Below are positions 26,119 through 38,892 of a DNA stretch of 64,000 nt, piece after piece. The notes beneath the pieces are model-generated. The model saw only the letters and a program-made list of their open reading frames with translations, ran no database searches and was not told where the DNA came from. The DNA is taken from assembly GCF_023283945.1 (NCBI RefSeq), contig NZ_JAKIKW010000003.1, positions 272,397 to 336,396 on the forward strand, in the 5' to 3' direction. Source of the DNA: Shewanella gelidimarina (GTDB taxonomy: Bacteria; Pseudomonadota; Gammaproteobacteria; Enterobacterales; Shewanellaceae). The position numbers were made by a program, and so were the translations under genes. Within the stretch, counting starts at the first letter, position 1. The number at the start of each line of letters is the position of its first letter.

Positions 26119-27528
26119 TTGACTCAATCAGTCCTCGACACCGATGGCCAAGTGCCGTTTTCAACCCTAAAGCTCAAAACTGAGCTACTCGACAACTTAA
26201 CCACGATGGGTTTTGAGTCGATGACACCGATCCAAGCTCAGAGCTTACCAGCGATCCTTAATGGGGAAGATGTCATTGGCCAAGCAAAAACAGGCTCGGG
26301 TAAAACGGCCGCATTCGGTTTGGGTCTGCTGCATAAATTGGACGTTAAGCGATTCCGCATTCAGTGTTTAGTGATGTGTCCAACACGAGAACTGGCTGAC
26401 CAAGTGGCCAAAGAGATCCGTACGTTAGCCCGCGGTATCCACAATATTAAAGTGTTGACCCTTTGTGGTGGTGTTCCTATGGGCCCACAAATTGGTTCGC
26501 TAGAGCACGGCGCACACATCATTGTGGGGACTCCAGGACGTATTATCGATCACTTAGATCGTAACCGTTTAGATTTAGATAATGTGCACACCTTGGTGTT
26601 GGATGAAGCTGACCGTATGTTAGATATGGGCTTTCAAGTTGAACTTGAAGCCATTATTGAGCAGGTTCCAGTTGAACGTCAGACATTACTTTTCAGCGCT
26701 ACATTCCCTGATCAGATTAAGTCTATTGCCAATTCGATTATGTTCAAACCTGTCATGGTTAAAGTCGCTTCGACGCATGAAACAAGTACGATTGACCAAC
26801 ACTTCTATGAAGTGAGTAATCCTAATGACCGTATGCGGGCACTAAAATTGTTGTTACTGCAGCATCGTCCAGATAGTGCCGTGGTATTTTGTAATACTAA
26901 GCGTGAGACTAAAGATGTTGCTGCGCAGCTGAAGAACGATGGTTTTAGCGTAGTGGCATTGCACGGCGATCTCGAGCAACGAGATCGTGATCAAACGCTA
27001 CTGCAGTTCGCCAACAAAAGTGTGTCTATTATGGTGGCAACAGACGTTGCGGCGCGTGGATTAGACATTGACGCGCTTGATGCTGTGATTAACTACCAGG
27101 TTGCTTTTGACACTGAAGTTCACATTCATCGTATTGGTCGTACCGGACGTGCTGGCAGTCAAGGCGCCGCATATACGTTTTATAACGATGAAGATGGATA
27201 TAAAATTGCGTTGCTCGAAGATTACCTTGAGCGTGATATCGTCAATGAAGCGCTGCCTGCAGAGAGCTTACTCGACACGCACCCTACTCAACCAAATATG
27301 ATCACGTTGCAAATCGACGGCGGTAAAAAGCAGAAGTTGCGTCCAGGCGATATTCTAGGGGCACTTACGGGTGAAGATGGCATTGATGGTAGTGAAGTCG
27401 GTAAAATCAAGATCACTGATTATCGTGCTTACGTTGCGGTTAATCGTAAAGTCGCAAAGCGTGCGCTGCATAAAATTGTTAATGGTAAATTGAAAGGGCG
27501 CACATACCGCGCTTGGGAAATGCATTAA
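26119..27528 (+). CDS. dbpA: ATP-dependent RNA helicase DbpA
   Basis: DEAD-box helicase targeted to helix 92 of 23S rRNA during 50S assembly. 469 aa, start TTG 26119. Motifs in order: Q-motif (MTPIQAQSLP), I AKTGSGKT, Ia PTRELADQV, II VLDEADRMLD, III FSATFPD, V ATDVAARGLD, VI HRIGRTGRAG. The C-terminal DbpA RNA-binding domain (about 395-469) with IKITDYRAYVAVNR identifies DbpA rather than RhlE or SrmB. Monocistronic. Confidence 0.96.
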   Translation: MTQSVLDTDGQVPFSTLKLKTELLDNLTTMGFESMTPIQAQSLPAILNGEDVIGQAKTGSGKTAAFGLGLLHKLDVKRFRIQCLVMCPTRELADQVAKEIRTLARGIHNIKVLTLCGGVPMGPQIGSLEHGAHIIVGTPGRIIDHLDRNRLDLDNVHTLVLDEADRMLDMGFQVELEAIIEQVPVERQTLLFSATFPDQIKSIANSIMFKPVMVKVASTHETSTIDQHFYEVSNPNDRMRALKLLLLQHRPDSAVVFCNTKRETKDVAAQLKNDGFSVVALHGDLEQRDRDQTLLQFANKSVSIMVATDVAARGLDIDALDAVINYQVAFDTEVHIHRIGRTGRAGSQGAAYTFYNDEDGYKIALLEDYLERDIVNEALPAESLLDTHPTQPNMITLQIDGGKKQKLRPGDILGALTGEDGIDGSEVGKIKITDYRAYVAVNRKVAKRALHKIVNGKLKGRTYRAWEMH

Positions 27529-27578
27529 CTGAATACGAGTTCAGATTAAATACTCAATAAGCTAGCTGTTGAGCCGAT

Positions 27579-27607
27579 AAAAAATCCAGAGAGATCTGGA
27601 TTTTTGT
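27579..27607 (+). terminator. Terminator of dbpA
   Basis: AAAATCCAGA / TCTGGATTTTT with 4-nt loop. Confidence 0.85.
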
Positions 27608-27692
27608 CTATGTGGAGACAGCGAATGAACGGCGAGATTGCATTGCCGTCAGTTGCTGTTGGTAGAATCGATATTTAGGGATAGGTTAATCA

Positions 27693-28835
27693 GTGGCAAT
27701 TTCGGTAGCGGGTGGGGTAAAACCCGGCAAAATTATAGAAATAGAGCATAGGCTGCAAGAGCTACTCATTGTTGGCAAAGGCAAACCTGTCTCTATTCCT
27801 GATGAGCTCCACGCAGAGCTTGAAGATGATGCCAATAAACTCGAAATTGAAAGAGACGCTATTCGAGCACGAATAGAGAAGCAGAATAAGGCTCAAGCGT
27901 TGTACAAGGTTGTTTCGACCCAACTGATTACCAGTGTTAACCGTGCTATAGAACATCAGCTGACATCGGTAGAGCTGGTTCTCGAGCATTCTAAGCTCGA
28001 TGAAAAGCAAATCCTCTTACTTGAGCTCCTGTATTCCAAACGAGTTGACCTTTCACGTATACGTCCGTTAGTCATGGACTTACCTTGGTTACAGCGTGAC
28101 TTAGTTAATATGATCAATAGCCCGATGTTTCGGCATCGTCGGCCGCAAACTTCAGACATTCAAGTGACTGATATCAAACTCGTGCTTAACTACATTGGTA
28201 TTGAAAACCTGCAAGCGTTAATCCCCTATTTTTGCCTGCGCTACCTCATGCCGAGTGGCCAGCCTCAACTGTTGTGGGTGACTCGTAAACTATGGCGTTA
28301 CAGCGTTATAAGTGCGATAGCGGCTCAGGCCTTAGTTGAGTTGCACAATAAGGATCGCGCTTTTGCCTACAGCTGTAGCTTGATGAGTCAGCTTGGCACG
28401 ACCTGCGTTATTAGCAATTGCGCTAAGATGTTTGATACTACGTTGGGGACCTGGTTGAGAGAAGCCAGTGCTAACGGAGATAAAGAGCTTTATGATGCAA
28501 TCATGGCAACTGAGTTTCCGGCGATTGATGTTTATCAGCAAGCGTTGACGCACAGTGGTCCGCTCAATTGGCAGTTACTTAATCAGCTGAGTTTTGAACA
28601 GAGCCGTTTAACCAAAACGTTTAAAGCGATTGATGAGAGTCTTAAATATGCCGATCTTGATGAAGATTCAGCACTTATCGAAAGGGCTAGCTGTTTTGCG
28701 AGGGTCTATCTATTAAAAGAGGCGGGTAATATTACCTCCGCTGAATGCCGTTTAATGTACGATTACTATGAAATTTCGGCACAAGAGCTGATCCGTTTGA
28801 ATGGAAAAAACTACCGTAAATTAGCACTGCTTTAA
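27693..28835 (+). CDS. HDOD domain-containing protein
   Basis: 380 aa, start GTG 27693. A charged N-terminal helix (about 45-70) precedes an HDOD domain (about 100-320): the LPWLQRDLVNMINSPMF segment, ALIPYFCLRYLMPSG and LWRYSVISAIAAQALVE. HDOD proteins are degenerate HD-phosphohydrolase relatives; the metal-binding HD is not present here, so a signalling or scaffold role is more likely than catalysis. Monocistronic. Confidence 0.88.
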   Translation: MAISVAGGVKPGKIIEIEHRLQELLIVGKGKPVSIPDELHAELEDDANKLEIERDAIRARIEKQNKAQALYKVVSTQLITSVNRAIEHQLTSVELVLEHSKLDEKQILLLELLYSKRVDLSRIRPLVMDLPWLQRDLVNMINSPMFRHRRPQTSDIQVTDIKLVLNYIGIENLQALIPYFCLRYLMPSGQPQLLWVTRKLWRYSVISAIAAQALVELHNKDRAFAYSCSLMSQLGTTCVISNCAKMFDTTLGTWLREASANGDKELYDAIMATEFPAIDVYQQALTHSGPLNWQLLNQLSFEQSRLTKTFKAIDESLKYADLDEDSALIERASCFARVYLLKEAGNITSAECRLMYDYYEISAQELIRLNGKNYRKLALL

Positions 28836-30573
<1,738 letters not shown>

Positions 30574-30708
30574 ATTGGCAAACGAAGCGCTAGGTCACCT
30601 TAGCGCTTCTTTTTTGTCTTTAGGATACTTGATAGCTGCAGTGTCAGTATTGCCTGTTAAAGGCAATGCTTACCTGATAGCGACAAGTGATAGTGAGGAG
30701 ACTCATAG

Positions 30709-31728
30709 ATGTTAATAATACGTCCAATCCGATCCACTGATTTTGACGCACTATATCAAATAGCCGAAGAATCAGGACATGGATTCACATCTTTACCTGT
30801 AAACGAAGATCTTCTTAGACGCAAAATAGCGCGGGTTGAAGCTTCGTTTGAAAAACAAGTCGATAAGCCGTTTGATGAAGGCTATTTAATGGTGCTTGAA
30901 GACACAGAAACTAGCGAAGTCGTTGGTACTTGTGGTATTGAAGCGGCTGTTGGTATGGAAGATGCGTTCTACCATTACCGTCTTGGTACAGAGGTTTACC
31001 ACTCCGAGCAAATTGGCGTGCGCAACGAAGTCGAGACGTTAACCTTATGTCATGACTATACTGGCGCCGCAGAGCTATGCACTTTGTTTTTGCGAGGAAG
31101 TTACCGTAAGAATAACAATGGTCGTATGTTGTCCCGAAGCCGCTTTCTCTTTTTAGCACAACATGCCGCGCGTTTTGGCGAAACTGTGATTGCTGAAATG
31201 CGTGGCGAGAGCGATGACGAGGGTAACTCGCCTTTCTATGATTGGTTGCAAAAGCACTTTTTAGGCATTGATTTTATTGAAGCTGATTACTTATCAGGCC
31301 TAGGACAAAAAGCATTTATGGCGGAAATGATGCCAAAAAATGCGGTTTACGTGTGCTTATTGCCAGAAGAAGCGCAAAAAGTCATTGGTGAAGTACATGC
31401 CAATACTCGACCCGCGCTTAATCTATTGCAGGCCGAAGGTTTCAGATGTCGAGGTTACGTCGATATTTTTGATGGTGGACCCACCGTTGAATGTAACCTG
31501 CATGATATTCGCTCTATACGCGAAAGCCGTTTGTTAACGGTGACCATTGCTGATGCTCCAGTAGATGCACCAAGCTATATCGTTTCAAACACCCAACTCG
31601 CAAATTACCGCGCTACAGCTGTAAATCTAGCTGTATCAGAAGACAATGACAACGTGATCTTAGACGCTGAAACTGCTGCAGGCCTTATGGTTGCAGACGG
31701 TGAGCAGATCCGTGTATTGGCCATGTAG
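30709..31728 (+). CDS. astA: Arginine N-succinyltransferase
   Basis: First step of arginine succinyltransferase catabolism: arginine + succinyl-CoA to N2-succinylarginine. 339 aa, typical size. RBS GAGGAG before ATG 30709. Family segments: MLIIRPIRSTDFDALYQIAEESGHGFTSLP start (1-30 region), YRKNNNGRMLSRSRFLFLA, and GRMLSR near the CoA site; LQAEGFRCRGYVDIFDGGP late. GNAT-like double fold. Nine bp before astD. Confidence 0.96.
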   Translation: MLIIRPIRSTDFDALYQIAEESGHGFTSLPVNEDLLRRKIARVEASFEKQVDKPFDEGYLMVLEDTETSEVVGTCGIEAAVGMEDAFYHYRLGTEVYHSEQIGVRNEVETLTLCHDYTGAAELCTLFLRGSYRKNNNGRMLSRSRFLFLAQHAARFGETVIAEMRGESDDEGNSPFYDWLQKHFLGIDFIEADYLSGLGQKAFMAEMMPKNAVYVCLLPEEAQKVIGEVHANTRPALNLLQAEGFRCRGYVDIFDGGPTVECNLHDIRSIRESRLLTVTIADAPVDAPSYIVSNTQLANYRATAVNLAVSEDNDNVILDAETAAGLMVADGEQIRVLAM

Positions 31729-31734
31729 GAATAG

Positions 31735-33198
<1,464 letters not shown>

Positions 33199-33420
33199 TG
33201 TTAACGTAAAGGGAAGAGCTTCGGGCACTTCTTTATATCAAAGGCTTTGCTGAATCTGTTAAAGCCTTTGAGCAAGTATCAACAGCATTTGATACGACGC
33301 AAATCTAGCAATCATTAGCAGCTCTTACCTACCAACCTAGGTGGAGCTGCTAAATCCCTCAAATGTGTACAGCCGCGTGACATAAAAAATAATAAGCACG
33401 ATGGCGTAAAGGAGTTAACG

Positions 33421-34218
33421 ATGCACACTAATGTAAACGCGTTATTTGAAGCACTTTGGCAAGATTATATTGAGATGGCACCCTCTGCCGCTAAAGTTCA
33501 TCAGTTACTTTCTAAGGGCGAGAAGATCATCAATGATCATATTGCACTGCGAACGTTTAATATCAGCAAGGTTAACCTTGACGTACTCGCTGCACATTTT
33601 GAATCAATCGGTTATGTCGCTTGTGGTGATTATAAGTTTGAAGCTAAAAAGCTTAACGCTAAGCATTTTGAACATCCTGATAGCACTCAGCCAAAGGTGT
33701 TCATCTCAGAGTTGTTGGTCGAAGAGTTTAGTGATGAACTCCAAACGACCATTAAAGGTCTAATTGAGCAGGTAGAACCAAGGGCAACGACGGCAGATAA
33801 CTTCCTGTATTCTGGACGTCATTGGGCGCTTGATTCTAAGACTTATGCGTCGTTATTAGCTGAAAGTGAGTATGCAGCTTGGGTTGCGGCATTTGGTTAC
33901 CGAGCGAACCACTTTACGGTTTCAATTAATCATTTACCTAACTTTGATACCATTTTTGAAGTGAATGACGCACTAAAAACTGCCGGTTTTGTCCTTAATG
34001 CTGCTGGTGGTGAAGTGAAGGGCAGTGCTGAAGTATTGCTCGAGCAATCGTCAACGATGGCAGATAAGCTTCAAGTTAGCTTCTCAGACGCTGTGATTGA
34101 GATCCCTAGCTGTTTTTACGAGTTTGCTATACGTTATCCAAAAGCTGACGGGGAGCTTTACACAGGCTTTGTGGCTGCGTCTGCCGATAAGATTTTTGAA
34201 AGTACTAATGTGAATTAA
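33421..34218 (+). CDS. DUF1338 protein (HglS/YdcJ-like metalloenzyme)
   Basis: 265 aa. DUF1338 proteins are vicinal-oxygen-chelate enzymes; the characterised member HglS (Pseudomonas putida) is an Fe(II) 2-oxoadipate dioxygenase/decarboxylase making 2-hydroxyglutarate. The metal ligands by pattern are His40 (INDHIALRT), His164 (RANHFTVS) and Glu234 (FYEFAIR). It is much shorter than HglS (about 460). RBS AAAGGAG before ATG 33421, 222 bp after astD and before a strong terminator. Context suggests action on an arginine- or glutamate-derived 2-oxo acid, unproven. Confidence 0.85.
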   Translation: MHTNVNALFEALWQDYIEMAPSAAKVHQLLSKGEKIINDHIALRTFNISKVNLDVLAAHFESIGYVACGDYKFEAKKLNAKHFEHPDSTQPKVFISELLVEEFSDELQTTIKGLIEQVEPRATTADNFLYSGRHWALDSKTYASLLAESEYAAWVAAFGYRANHFTVSINHLPNFDTIFEVNDALKTAGFVLNAAGGEVKGSAEVLLEQSSTMADKLQVSFSDAVIEIPSCFYEFAIRYPKADGELYTGFVAASADKIFESTNVN

Positions 34219-34278
34219 GTCGGCAATTAGGTTACTGGCTCAATGGTGAACTAAACTGGGTGCTAGATTTTTAGCATT

Positions 34279-34319
34279 AGACACAAAAAAGCCGGAGTAA
34301 ATCCGGCTTTTTTGTGTCT
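34279..34319. terminator. Bidirectional terminator between the ast region and the histidine kinase gene
   Basis: Perfect 18-bp stem, AGACACAAAAAAGCCGGA with its complement, loop GTAAA. A- and T-tracts on both sides let it stop transcription from either side. Confidence 0.95.
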
Positions 34320-34348
34320 AGATTTTACGGCTGATACAGCCATTGGCA

Positions 34349-35680
34349 TTAAACCGAAAAATGCAGTGTCACTTTGAGACCGGATAAAGATAAGCTGTGT
34401 TGAAATTGCAGTACAATCTTATATTGTTCGGCAATATCCTTAACAATCGATAGCCCGAGTCCGTGGCCCATGGTGGCTTCATCTAAACGTTTTCCCCGAT
34501 GAGTCAATAGCGCCAACTCTTCTGTTTTCACTCCTGGACCATCATCTTCAATACTGACAATGAGCTGCTGATCATGATTGCTGATACACACTCTAATTTC
34601 AGTGTCAGCCCATTTAAACGCGTTGTCTAATAAGTTACCCAGCAGTTCCATGCCATCTTCGCGATGCATGGGGAGTCGTCTGATGTCAGCTGGAATATCT
34701 AAGCGACAATTGATGGTCTTAGTGCGATGCACTTTTTTCAGAGTCTGCACTAGATCCTCAATATCCTTGGGTAACTGCATTTGCGCCGCCGGTAACATAT
34801 CACCGGTTATACGCGCTGCAGCGAGCTTTCTCTCAATCATCTTATGCACTAGATCGAGTTGTTTTTGTAATGCTTCTGCAGAATCAGGATCTTTTAAGCC
34901 TAATACTTCAACCTGTTGCTGCATGACCGCTAGCGGCGTTTTAAGTCCGTGGCTTAAATTGCCTAAATTATTGCGACTGCGCTCAATCTGCTTACTCGAA
35001 TACAGTAAAAGCTCATTATAGTTCGAGGCTAATGGTTGCAACTCTAACGGGATAGTGTCGAGATCGAATGAAGATATTTCGCCCTCACGTAACCGAGCCA
35101 AAGTATCTTTCATTTGACTGACGGGTTTAAAGGATTGACGCAGCACCAAAAAAATCCCCATTATCATTGCCATCAACATAACAAGATTGACGATAAGCTT
35201 GGTGCCATAAATTTCTGAGACTATTTTGCGACCAATACTTAAGTCTTGCGCTACGGTAAGTGTGGCATTGAGCCCTGAAGTATCAGAATTAAGCCCTATC
35301 GATAACAGTTGAATATCATGATTTTGTGGCCCTTTCGTCTGCCATGCTCGCGTCTCGCCCTCTTTTAAGTCGGCAACTTCTAAGCGTTGATCCCACAGTG
35401 ACCGCGATCTTAGCTCCTGCTCTGGCAGATCGAGTTGATAGTAGCGACCTGAATAGACGGGTTTATAGAAATTTGAAAGTTGGGTTTGATCAATGCTGAG
35501 GCTGCCATCCTCGATGTGAGTGGCGAGTAATACTTGTTGAAGATCTTCTTGCAGCCTTGCAATAATCGAATCATGGAAGGCTTGGCGTAGCATGGACTCG
35601 AAAAAGACCAGCGCCACTATCGTGGCGATAACAACTAAGCCTGTTAACCACAGGCTTAGTTTGCTACGGATGGATATCAT
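34349..35680 (-). CDS. Sensor histidine kinase (PhoQ-like)
   Basis: 443 aa. TM1 about 9-28, periplasmic sensor about 29-165, TM2 about 166-186, HAMP about 187-240, DHp with H-box LGNLSHGLKTPLAV, HATPase with N-box LLGNLLDNAFKWAD, G1 EDDGPGV and G2 GHGLGLSIV. All catalytic motifs are present. It overlaps its response regulator by 4 nt (ATGA), so they are a matched pair. PhoQ-like by layout and the partner; the acidic cation patch of true PhoQ is not evident, so the signal is open. Confidence 0.9.
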   Translation of the reverse strand: MISIRSKLSLWLTGLVVIATIVALVFFESMLRQAFHDSIIARLQEDLQQVLLATHIEDGSLSIDQTQLSNFYKPVYSGRYYQLDLPEQELRSRSLWDQRLEVADLKEGETRAWQTKGPQNHDIQLLSIGLNSDTSGLNATLTVAQDLSIGRKIVSEIYGTKLIVNLVMLMAMIMGIFLVLRQSFKPVSQMKDTLARLREGEISSFDLDTIPLELQPLASNYNELLLYSSKQIERSRNNLGNLSHGLKTPLAVMQQQVEVLGLKDPDSAEALQKQLDLVHKMIERKLAAARITGDMLPAAQMQLPKDIEDLVQTLKKVHRTKTINCRLDIPADIRRLPMHREDGMELLGNLLDNAFKWADTEIRVCISNHDQQLIVSIEDDGPGVKTEELALLTHRGKRLDEATMGHGLGLSIVKDIAEQYKIVLQFQHSLSLSGLKVTLHFSV

Positions 35681-36351
35681 TGCACCACGCCGTGAAAAAT
35701 ATACCCCTGGCCGCGACGTGTTTCGATGGCGGTTTTACCCAATTTTTTACGAAGATGAGTGACGTATACTTCAACGACATTACTCTCTTTTTCATCGTCA
35801 AATTGATATAATTTATCAGTGAGCTGCGCTTTTGAAAGGAGTTTTTTAGGTGACATTAAGAATATCTTTAATAGCCTAAATTCCATTGCGGTTAGCTCAA
35901 AAGTATTTTCACCTATAGTGACAGATTGCTGTCCTTCGTCTAAAGCAACGCCAGCATAAGTGAGCTGTTTGTTAGGTGAGTTGGCTTTACCATGAGCACG
36001 TTGGATCAACGCTTGGATCCTGACAAGTAGCTCTTGGGTATGAAAAGGTTTACCTAAGTAGTCATCAGCGCCAGAGTTAAAGCCTTCGACTTTCTCATGC
36101 CATTGGCTTCGCGCAGTTAGCATGATAACCGGTGTATGTATGCCTTGTTCACGCCAGCGCTCGAGTAACTCAAGGCCATTACCGTCAGGTAAGCCAATAT
36201 CAAGAATCACGCAATCATATTGAGTTTCATTCATTAGGTAATCAGCTTCGCTAATCTTGTCGGTAGCATCGGTGACATAGCCTGCTTGCTTAAGCTGTTT
36301 TAGCAGTTCTTCAACAAGTAGGGTGTTATCTTCAACAAGGAGTAATTTCAT
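35677..36351 (-). CDS. OmpR/PhoP-family response regulator
   Basis: 224 aa from ATG 36351 (MKLLLVEDN). Receiver domain 1-115 with acidic DN pocket, phospho-acceptor Asp in VILDIGLPDG, Thr in MLTARS and Lys in LGKPF; OmpR-type winged helix from about 125 with LTAMEFRLLKIFL and VEVYVTHLRKKL. Closest in feel to PhoP/QseB. Upstream lies a PepSY gene on the same strand. Confidence 0.92.
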   Translation of the reverse strand: MKLLLVEDNTLLVEELLKQLKQAGYVTDATDKISEADYLMNETQYDCVILDIGLPDGNGLELLERWREQGIHTPVIMLTARSQWHEKVEGFNSGADDYLGKPFHTQELLVRIQALIQRAHGKANSPNKQLTYAGVALDEGQQSVTIGENTFELTAMEFRLLKIFLMSPKKLLSKAQLTDKLYQFDDEKESNVVEVYVTHLRKKLGKTAIETRRGQGYIFHGVVQ

Positions 36352-36457
36352 AAAGTGTGCTCTCAATCATGCCTGTAGAGTAAATAGCGCTTAGCTTTTG
36401 ACAGGTAATGTTAACTCAAAAGTAATGCGAACAGTGCAAAGCGGTGTGTTTTATATA

Positions 36458-36796
36458 TTACAGCGTTTCTGCAATACAACGGCTTGGCATTTTTGCTGGG
36501 TTAGTGAGTTGTCCGTTACGTGCATTTAGGATCAGATCTACAATCTCACCATTTGGGCTGCGAATTTGTATCTCATACAGCCAGTTGCCATTATGTTGGT
36601 AAAGATGGGCATCGATAAGCTTACCGTGACAGATAGCTTTGATGCCAACAAGTGTAACGTCCAATGACAGGATTTGACCACTCTTCACCAGCAGTTGCGC
36701 CTGATAGTGCTGCACTTCCACCTTTTGATTGGCAAATACCAATACCGGGAGTTTTAGTAAGCAAACTAAAATGCTTAAATAAATGGCAATTTTCAA
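36458..36796 (-). CDS. PepSY-domain periplasmic protein
   Basis: 112 aa, start TTG 36796 behind AGGAGT. Signal peptide about 1-22 (LPVLVFA|N), then one PepSY-like domain (YEIQIRSPNGEIVDLILNARNGQL, shortened here to the part about 73-96). PepSY proteins are often encoded beside two-component systems and are thought to modulate them or inhibit proteases; here it lies 106 bp upstream of the response regulator on the same strand. Confidence 0.82.
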   Translation of the reverse strand: MKIAIYLSILVCLLKLPVLVFANQKVEVQHYQAQLLVKSGQILSLDVTLVGIKAICHGKLIDAHLYQHNGNWLYEIQIRSPNGEIVDLILNARNGQLTNPAKMPSRCIAETL

Positions 36797-36807
36797 GCGG
36801 TACTCCT

Positions 36808-36845
36808 AAAAAAAATGGCCTGAGATTAATCTCAGACCATTTTAT
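36808..36845 (-). terminator. Terminator of crp
   Basis: TGGTCTGAGATTAATCTCAGGCCA-type stem with eight T on the minus strand, past the crp stop. It sits just before the PepSY start. Confidence 0.8.
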
Positions 36846-36877
36846 AGAAGCTGTATTAAACCGAGCTTAATACTGTA

Positions 36878-37513
36878 TTAGCGAGTACCGTATACTACGA
36901 TAGTCTTACCATGAGCTTGTATAAGGCTTTGTTCTTCTAGCATTTTCAGGATACGACCAACAGTCTCACGAGAACAACCAACAATCTGGCCAATCTCTTG
37001 ACGAGTGATCTTAATCTGCATGCCGTCAGGATGCGTCATCGCATCTGGCTGCTTAGCTAGATGAAGCAATGTCTGCGCGATTCTGCCAGCAACGTCTAAG
37101 AAGGCTAAGTCACCCACTTTTTGGCTTGTGCTGTGCAGGCGGTGAGCCATTTGTGAAGAAAGCTTCATCAAAATTTCAGGATTAACCTGAATGAGTTGCT
37201 TAAATTTCTTATATGAAATTTCAGCAATCTCACAGGCTTGCTTAGCACGAACCCAAGCAGTACGTTCAGCTTGTTCTTCGAACAGACCTAATTCACCGAT
37301 AAAGTCGCCCTGGTTAAGGTAAGAAAGAATCATCTCTTTACCTTCTTCATCTTTAATCAAGACGGCTACAGAGCCTTTTACGATGTAATAAAGCGTATCT
37401 GAATCTTCACCAGCGTGGATCAAAGTGCTTTTGGCTGGATACTTATGAATGTGACAGTGTGATAAAAACCATTCCAAAGTAGGATCTGGTTTTGGCTTTC
37501 CAATCAGAGCCAT
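36878..37513 (-). CDS. crp: cAMP receptor protein
   Basis: Global regulator. 211 aa, almost collinear with E. coli Crp (210). cAMP pocket IGELGLFEE...AERTAWVRA, where Thr stands for the E. coli Ser83. The recognition helix region [22 protein letters not shown] is the same as in E. coli, so the TGTGA-N6-TCACA site should be unchanged. RBS AGGAAC before ATG 37513. In Shewanella Crp controls anaerobic respiration genes, which makes the nearby cpdA and the cytochrome gene of interest. Confidence 0.98.
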   Translation of the reverse strand: MALIGKPKPDPTLEWFLSHCHIHKYPAKSTLIHAGEDSDTLYYIVKGSVAVLIKDEEGKEMILSYLNQGDFIGELGLFEEQAERTAWVRAKQACEIAEISYKKFKQLIQVNPEILMKLSSQMAHRLHSTSQKVGDLAFLDVAGRIAQTLLHLAKQPDAMTHPDGMQIKITRQEIGQIVGCSRETVGRILKMLEEQSLIQAHGKTIVVYGTR

Positions 37514-37953
37514 GCCTATGTTCCTCGACTGATTTACGTTAAGAGTAAGAATATGCTAATTAAGCATCTTACGTCAATTAAGCAGGTGAAACCTTGATGG
37601 AAGTCTTACTTTAGACTTACCGCATAAAGGTAACTAGCTATGATGATAGTCTTTTATTCTGATACATTAGTAATATATGTCAACTTATTACGTCTTTTCC
37701 AATAATAGTATGGTTAACTCTGCAAGCGATATCACATCTTGTTTGGTCGCTGGCAGTTAGGCGAATCATGGCATAATACAAGACTGGATTTAATGTCATA
37801 AATTTGGATGCTTTTAATGAAAATCATTCTCACTTGGCTGTTCAGGGGCTTTATCCTCGACTTTTGTATGAATTTCTGGCTAACTGCTAAAAGATATAGT
37901 TCAGCATTGATCAATTAGCCATGCTTGAGTTGTTTGATTTAATAGGAGCGCGT
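37514..37953. other. Intergenic region between crp and the Sel1-repeat gene
   Basis: 440 bp with no supported ORF; it contains the Fur-box-like site at 37813-37831 and presumably the divergent promoters of crp and the Sel1-repeat gene. Confidence 0.5.
37813..37831. promoter_or_regulatory. Candidate Fur box
   Basis: TTTAATGAAAATCATTCTC matches 15 of 19 positions of GATAATGATAATCATTATC. It is about 120 bp before the Sel1-repeat gene and 300 bp from crp; which of them it controls is unknown. Confidence 0.5.
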
Positions 37954-38736
37954 GTGAAGTTTAGACCTTGGATTTTAAATACTGTAGTGGTCTTTTTGAT
38001 AGCCGCGAGCCCAGCTGCTCAAGCTTTTTCAATTCCTCAACCGGTAGGCACAGCAGAAGCCAGCCGGGTAGCCCATATTCATTTGAAAGCGGCTCACGGT
38101 GATTCCGATGCCCAATATCTGCTTGGGTTGATGTATTTGTCTGGACGATTTGTTGAACAGAACCAAACTGTAGGCATGGAGTGGGTGACCCGCGCTGCCA
38201 AGCAAGGCCATGCTAAAGCGCAGCAAACCGTCGCTGACTTGGCGTTTGAAGGCAGCATAGTGACTCGTGACCTGCCAACGGCAAAACAGTGGTACACGGC
38301 GCTGAGTAAACAGGGCAATAAGCGGGCTGACTTTAGATTAGGCTTTATTTATGCCGCTGGTGGCGAAGGGGTTGAGCGTAATTGTGGTAAAGCGGTAGAG
38401 CAATTTAAGCTGGTCGGCGATGAGATCTCATTAAGTAATGTTGCTTGGATTTTAGCGACGTGTCCGGAAGCGAAGTATCGAGACGGTGATCAAGCATTAG
38501 CGCTGTCACTTAATCTGCTAAAAGCGAATAAAAAAGACCCGACCACATTGGATAACCTTGCCGCAGCGTATGCGGAAGTTGGCGATTTTGATGCCGCCAT
38601 TTCGACTCAGCAAAAAGCGATTGAGGCGTTAGCACTCACCTCCGATCAAAGTAAGACGGGTGCGTTTATCCAGCGATTGGAAACATACCAAAACTTTGAG
38701 CCCTTTCGTGAAGTTGTTCCTTTAATCGGTAATTAA
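37954..38736 (+). CDS. Sel1/TPR-repeat periplasmic protein
   Basis: 260 aa from GTG 37954, preceded by GGAG; the frame is open to an ATG at 37921 but the GTG opens straight into a signal peptide (KFRPWILNTVVVFLIAASPAAQA). Sel1-type repeats about 40-150 (AAHGDSDAQYLLGLMYLSG, AAKQGHAKAQQTVADLAFEG, LSKQGNKRADFRLGFIYAAG) are followed by a TPR unit (LDNLAAAYAEVGDFDAAISTQ). Likely a scaffold. A terminator follows. Confidence 0.85.
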   Translation: MKFRPWILNTVVVFLIAASPAAQAFSIPQPVGTAEASRVAHIHLKAAHGDSDAQYLLGLMYLSGRFVEQNQTVGMEWVTRAAKQGHAKAQQTVADLAFEGSIVTRDLPTAKQWYTALSKQGNKRADFRLGFIYAAGGEGVERNCGKAVEQFKLVGDEISLSNVAWILATCPEAKYRDGDQALALSLNLLKANKKDPTTLDNLAAAYAEVGDFDAAISTQQKAIEALALTSDQSKTGAFIQRLETYQNFEPFREVVPLIGN

Positions 38737-38756
38737 CATGCATCAAATTTGAAAAT

Positions 38757-38782
38757 CGCTTAAGTGATTAAGCGTTTTTTTT
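38757..38782 (+). terminator. Terminator of the Sel1-repeat gene
   Basis: CGCTTAA / TTAAGCG, loop GTGA, then eight T. Confidence 0.9.
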
Positions 38783-38837
38783 GTGCCTCGAATAAACCCA
38801 TTCAGCTAGTTATTTACTTTAAATCAAATATGGAAAC

Positions 38838-38873
38838 CCGCAGACCGACTCAATCGAGGCTGTTACCTGCGGC
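38838..38873. repeat. Inverted repeat upstream of the 75-bp array
   Basis: CCGCAG and CTGCGG enclose about 24 nt, some 35 bp before the tandem array begins. It may be part of the same element. Confidence 0.4.
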
Positions 38874-38892
38874 TATGTTCCGGAGGATAATC

